Shown piece by piece: positions 60,541 to 64,000 of a DNA stretch of 64,000 nucleotides. The stretch comes from Thalassia testudinum. Taxonomy: Eukaryota; Streptophyta; Magnoliopsida; Alismatales; Hydrocharitaceae. Within the stretch, counting starts at the first letter, position 1; the number at the start of each line of letters is the position of its first letter. Location: assembly GCA_037157565.1 (NCBI GenBank), contig JAZHRO010000022.1, positions 8,866,001 to 8,930,000 on the forward strand. The letters run 5' to 3'. The notes beneath the pieces are model-generated. The model was given only the letters and a program-made list of their open reading frames with translations, was not told the origin of the DNA and ran no database searches. The translations under genes and the position numbers were made by a program.

Positions 60541-60802
60541 CCTTGAAGATTTGATCACAACTTAGGGTTACTTCTTGCATGTAGCTAGTGTTTGGAGAAA
60601 TTTCGGTCGCATTTTCTCGCTCTTCTCTGGTATACCAACTAATCTTAGCTCCGTTCTCGAAGTGTCCTTTAGTGGGGGCTATTAGGGATGTAGTTAAGGT
60701 TAGTCTTAGGGGGTATACTGGAGAAGTGTCGGGAAATGCTACCGAAATTTCTCTAAACAGTAGTTGCATGTAAGAAGTAATGTTGTGATCAAATCTTCAA
60801 GG
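60541..60802. repeat. long inverted repeat (~110-bp arms)
   Basis: The left arm starts CCTTGAAGATTTGATCACAA (60541) and the right arm ends with its exact complement (60783-60802). The arms stay alignable through GAGAAATTTCGGT and the GTATACC region, so they cover about 60541-60650 and 60688-60802 around a short loop. I judge identity at about four-fifths by eye. Both strands are open across it (60455-60769 minus, 60588-60773 plus) because they encode the same peptide pattern twice. It may be a foldback element or small-RNA source inside the CACTA. Confidence 0.85.
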
Positions 60803-60966
60803 ATGAGCTATCAAGTGAAAATCTTCTTAAAATATACATTTCTTCCTTATTCGAGTCTAACTTGTGAGTAATCTTAAAATACACATTTTTACCTTATTCG
60901 AGTTCAACTTATGAGTGGTTGTCTTTTACATTTAGGTTAATTATCATGAATAAGTCATAGATCAGT

Positions 60967-61917
60967 ATGAGGAATTCTAATTACCACGGATACAAGAGTG
61001 GAGTGATTTCATTTCTGAAGTGGGCATTTCATGATGCTAGGAAGACATTTAGACAAGATGAATTCCTTCAGCTGATTTTATGCCCATGTATGCACGATTT
61101 GAATGGATTTTTCTACGATCGAGACAATTTTGGAGCATGTGATATGTAACGATTGGTGACAACATTACACAAATTGGACAGCTCATGGTGAGCAAATGAG
61201 GGAAGTTAGAAATGAGATAATTGAAGCCTTTGAAGGAAGTGATGATAATCAAGGAGATGAATTGGATGAAATGCTACATGATATGAGAGTAGTAGATCAT
61301 GAGGATGCAGATGACGATGAGATATTACAAGATTGTAATGAGTTGTACAATGCAGTCAAGGTAGCAGAGGATCCTATTGCTCCTGGAATAACATTAATGT
61401 CGAAGTTGTCATTCCTTCTGAAATTGTTTCATATGAAAGTGATGAACAGAGCCACAATGAAATTAATGTCTGAGGTTCTAGAATTCATTGGAGATCTGCT
61501 GAATAATCCTCCTAGGTATCCTAAGTCATGGTATGATGTAATACGTGGGCTTGGACAAAAATGCGAGAAGATGATGCTTGTTGTAATGACTGTGTCTTGT
61601 ACATAAATGAGTACTCATGGTTGACTAACTATCCTGAATGTGGTGAGAAGAGATATAAGGTGGGTAAGTCAACAAACACCGGTGGGAAGAAATAACCGGA
61701 GAAGGTTCTCCGTTATTTTCCACTGATCCCTAAGCTACAACGCCTATTCATTTCCAGTAAAACAACAATACTGATGTCGTGGCATTAGGATAATAAATTA
61801 AAAGATGGATGCATCCGTCATCGAACAGATTCTGATGAGTGGAACATATTTAACGAGAATCACGCATTATTCGCAGAGGCATGAAATGTAAGACTAGGTC
61901 TTGCAAGTGATGGATTC
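60967..61917 (+). pseudogene. CACTA TNP2-type transposase, 5' part
   Basis: The segment 60967-61149 resembles the transposase-associated domain (GVISFLKWAFHDARKTFRQD, then LCPCMHDLNGFF). It continues after a frameshift with NWTAHGEQMREV, the usual 'W..HGE' end. The segment 61196-61606 has DELDEMLHDMRVV, then LYNAVKVAEDPIAPG and LSFLLKLFHMKVMN. Later frames give EYSWLTNYPECGEKRYKVG, VLRYFPLIPKLQRLFISSK and VRLGLASDGF, all hallmarks of TNP2. It breaks at that last motif, where the copia LTR begins. The protein would cut and join the transposon ends; this copy has frameshifts and is split. Confidence 0.88.
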
Positions 61918-62324
61918 TGTTGGTGCTAGAGCACCACGATCATTTGTTTTGATGATAACAAAACACGTGTTATTTAACATTTGCAATTTGAGTCCTAGAT
62001 TTCAGGTCAATTGCAAATGAAGACGTGTTTAGACGGAACTCGAGCTCGCATCCAGGACGGATTGGAGGAGCTTGACGGAAAATAGAGGAGGTTCGCGTGG
62101 AGCGAAAGATTGGAGATGGAAGACAAGAAGAATAGGATAGATTCTTTTTTATCCTTTCATGTATCTCTTGTATTTATTTTCTTGCTCTTTATTTTCCTTA
62201 GACATTATGTTAAAGAGCCTCAAAGAACCCTAACAGTAGTCCTAGGAACACCTGCACAACCCTAGGATACGTAGGTTTTCTGTAGAACACTTAGAAAACC
62301 AATATAGGGTTAAAACTGACTTTC

Positions 62325-62866
62325 CAGACGTCTAATTCACGAATCAGACGTCTGATAAAGGATTTTAAGACGTCTGACTGTTGTTTCAGACGTCTGATAA
62401 CTGTTAGGCTGGACATAGTTAGTTCTGTCTGATGAATTCAGACGTCCAGACCTTATACCAGACGTCTTAGGAGACGTCTGATGACTTTGCCAGACGTCCA
62501 GTTAGTGGACCGTTGGCTGGCTTAGAAGACACCCAAGAATATGACCGTTAGAGCCTTATCAGACGTCCATAGGACTTCACAGACGTCTGATAAATGACCG
62601 TTTTGCCTCGGCTGACCCAAAATCTCTTCTCAGAGATTTTCTAGCCGTTGCAACGTTTGGAAATCAATTCCCACGGTAAAAGTAGGTTTCCAGACGTCCA
62701 GACTTAGTGCCAGACGTCCTCTATGTCGTCTGATGGACTTGTACAAAAACCCTGTTTAGATCTGATTCAAGTCAGGGAGAAACCCGCATAGAATCAGACG
62801 TCTGACCTTGGAATCAGACGTCTTAAAGTGGCCTTCCAGACGTCTGATGCCAGAGTTAGACGTCTG
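62325..62866. repeat. eight 20-bp-spaced pairs of GACGTC palindromes
   Basis: GACGTC starts at 62327, 62347, 62369, 62389, 62441, 62461, 62473, 62493, 62562, 62582, 62693, 62713, 62797, 62817, 62839 and 62859. These form eight pairs, each exactly 20 bp apart, with 12-111 bp between pairs. The flanks are mostly CA before and TG or CA after, giving CAGACGTCTG or CAGACGTCCA. All lie upstream of the TATA box at 62978. Confidence 0.95.
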
Positions 62867-62977
62867 ATAACCCTGTGAAGTGTAATCATTGTCCTGATTT
62901 CGGCCTGATTCTCTTGGGCTTTGCACCCAACGGCTATGGAAGCTTTTCCAAGCCTTCCAAAGCCTTCCTAAGGCCTC

Positions 62978-62985
62978 TATAAATA
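62978..62985 (+). promoter_or_regulatory. TATA box of the copia LTR
   Basis: TATAAATA in the context CCTCTATAAATAGAGG, about 110 bp downstream of the last palindrome. Transcription would start near 63010. Confidence 0.8.
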
Positions 62986-63651
62986 GAGGGGAACCTTTGT
63001 AACACAAAAACACCTAGAGAGACATATACACACTAAGACAAACACTTTGCAATACACTAAGATCAAGTATTTCCACTCTCTTGTGTCCAAGAAGCACTTG
63101 CTCTCCAAGCTCAAGCTCTACATCTTGAGAGCATCAAACAGTTTGCGCGCCCGCTCTCCCGCCGTAGATAACGAGAGCGACGTAGCGCCATCGCGTGGCA
63201 CACGCACCGCGTCATCGTCGACGCACTCCTTGCAAAGGGGAGTTTCCTATTTCCTATAGAAGCTAGGTTTAATTACTTTGTTGGCTCTATAGGACTATTG
63301 TTTCTTTTATCTTTGTCTTTTGGTTGGGTATTCGCTTTGCGAATTCCCGTCTCCTTCGTGGGACAAAATCCTTCTCGTGGAGAGAAGGGGTTGAGGAACG
63401 CTACCCTCGTACTTGTAGCGTGGTTGTATTGAGGTTGAATCACCCTCGTTCAAAGTGATTCGGTTAGTGGATTTGATCAACTAGGTTGATCGGAAAATCC
63501 TAACTCGAGAGGGTTAGGTGATGGTTTTTACCCGGTTTGGGTTTCCACCTAAAAATTACTTGTGTACATTTTGTGATTGCCTATTTTGTGATATTGTTTA
63601 TATTTATTTCCGCAATTATTACGTCACCCCCTCCTAGTAGGAACCTTCAAT

Positions 63652-63663
63652 TGGTATCAGAGC
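63652..63663 (+). other. primer-binding site for initiator tRNA-Met
   Basis: TGGTATCAGAGC lies 2 bp after the LTR end and is complementary to the 3' end of initiator tRNA-Met. Confidence 0.92.
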
Positions 63664-63707
63664 AGGTCTCGCGAAATCGGCGTTACAAACCGGCGAGGAT
63701 CTAGATC

Positions 63708-64000
63708 ATGGAGGGAAGCATAGCCGCAGTCAGAATCTCCGAAGGGCAATCCACCGTCCGACCACCCTATTTCGACGGGAGGGACTTCGGATATTGGAAG
63801 TTGAGGATGAAGACGTGGCTCCAAGCCACTGAATTCGAGGTATGGGGATGTTGCGAAACCCCATACGAGATCCCGAAGCGACCCCAAGGAGGCTACTCGC
63901 AGGTGCAGATTCTAGAGCTCTCACTCAACGCAAAGGCAATGAATGCCTTGTATTGCGCGTTGAGTCCGAAAGAATTCGAACGAATCCAAGAGTGCACCAC
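63708..64000 (+). CDS. Ty1/copia Gag, N-terminal part (runs off the window)
   Basis: The frame opens at the first ATG after the primer site (63708) and stays open for 97 codons to the window edge. It starts MEGSIAAVRI and contains RPPYFDGRDFGYWKLRMKTW, the copia Gag signature 'PxFDGxNYxxWKxRM'. It goes on to VWGCCETPYEIP and LNAKAMNALYCALSPKEFER, matching the UBN2/Retrotran_gag region of SIRE/Maximus-like elements. Gag would form the particle that packages element RNA. This is the only clean coding sequence seen here, which, with the intact palindrome array upstream, suggests a relatively young element. Confidence 0.9.
   Translation, partial: MEGSIAAVRISEGQSTVRPPYFDGRDFGYWKLRMKTWLQATEFEVWGCCETPYEIPKRPQGGYSQVQILELSLNAKAMNALYCALSPKEFERIQECT

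Larger units (their letters stand above)
55238..61917 (+). mobile_element. CACTA transposon, left end to broken TNP2
   Basis: It starts CACTAGTAGAAAAAGTAC at 55238, a classic CACTA terminus, with the preceding ACA as possible 3-bp duplication. Subterminal repeats follow to about 55760, then a C-rich segment, a telomere-like repeat, a nested family-B solo LTR, a long inverted repeat and finally TNP2-type transposase sequence. The transposase is interrupted at 61917 by a copia element. The right end lies outside the window. Confidence 0.8.
61918..63649 (+). repeat. 5' LTR of the copia element
   Basis: It starts TGTTGGTGCTAGAGCACC and ends GAACCTTCA. The TATA box (TATAAATA) is at 62978-62985, so U3 is about 1.06 kb. 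The U3 holds the palindrome array at 62327-62864. Open frames in it are not genes. Confidence 0.85.
61918..64000 (+). mobile_element. Ty1/copia retrotransposon, 5' end (continues beyond window)
   Basis: It has an LTR (61918-63649), an initiator-Met primer site and an intact start of gag, in copia order. It interrupts the CACTA transposase, so it is younger. The five bases before it are GATTC (61913-61917); the matching duplication should lie outside the window. LTR length and gag style fit the SIRE/Maximus-like group, but this is a judgement by eye. Confidence 0.88.

Noticed and set aside
60455..60773. Two open frames on opposite strands with similar peptides
   Set aside because: They are the two arms of a long inverted repeat read on each strand, so similarity is automatic; no known domain.
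62325..62866. Regular short palindromic repeats with spacers could suggest a CRISPR-like array
   Set aside because: Repeats are 10 bp and spacers 10 bp, both far too short. The context is a plant retrotransposon LTR and no cas-like gene is present.
1..64000. Cellular protein genes, tRNA or rRNA genes
   Set aside because: I looked for conserved cellular domains and for tRNA-like A and B boxes or rRNA motifs while reading both strands and saw none. A tRNAscan-SE and Infernal run would be decisive.

Overview
This window looks like nuclear DNA from a flowering plant with a large, repeat-rich genome. The evidence is the element content: Ty1/copia, Ty3/gypsy chromovirus, Athila-type, LARD-like, hAT and CACTA sequences inserted into one another, AT-rich decayed spacers, and CpG sites decaying to TpG/CpA. 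I found no intact cellular gene, rRNA, tRNA or CRISPR array. Almost every coding stretch is a mobile-element remnant with stops or frameshifts. The one clean reading frame is the start of a copia gag that runs off the right edge. I cannot resolve the species, or whether it is a monocot or a dicot.

Layout. 1-2485: decayed Ty1/copia gag-integrase-RT, apparently interrupted near 645-1221. 2499 to about 9480: an old LARD-like LTR element with a decayed tRNA-Asp-type primer site and an unknown acidic ORF. 9566-12310 (minus): Athila-type gag, protease and start of RT. About 13141-16900: a decayed LTR of family B, followed at 17311-17661 by an array of the palindrome CTAACGTTAG. 17880-20970: decayed unknown ORF, a 0.2 kb tandem duplication and spacer. 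20974-23180: solo LTR of family B with target duplication. 23690-24110: CACTA-like subterminal repeats. 24480-26532 (minus): chromovirus pol fragment, cut by a solo chromovirus LTR at 26533-28969. 28970-32194: unrecognised sequence ending in a CACTA-like terminus. 32200-34551: minus-strand family-B LTR.

34552-54845 is the most informative part. A hAT transposase (minus strand; BED finger at 54475-54845, DUF659-like part at 34552-35147) is split by a solo LTR of gypsy family A (35148-54474, target duplication ACATC). That solo LTR holds two younger insertions. One is a LARD-like element (36770-44501, target duplication CCTAT, tRNA-Asp primer site, 601-codon unknown ORF with three stops). The other is a complete but gag-deleted family-A chromovirus in the opposite orientation (45072-53950, target duplication CTGGA/TTGGA). 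From 55238 a CACTA element starts. It contains a family-B solo LTR (56864-59680) and a long inverted repeat (60541-60802), and its TNP2 transposase is broken at 61917 by a Ty1/copia element whose 5' LTR, primer site and gag start fill the rest of the window.

Main discovery candidate: three unrelated LTR families carry arrays of one 10-bp palindrome, CAGACGTCTG, repeated at a strict 20-bp pitch (10-bp palindrome plus 10-bp unconserved spacer). In the copia LTR there are eight pairs, each exactly 20 bp apart, all upstream of the TATA box. In the gypsy LTR there are phased runs of two, four and six sites. A different ACGT-core palindrome, CTAACGTTAG, forms an array of nearly the same pitch at 17.3-17.7 kb. 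ACGT-core palindromes are known plant bZIP sites, and two such palindromes 10 nt apart would also fold into a 10-bp RNA stem. The function is inference; the geometry is read directly from the sequence.
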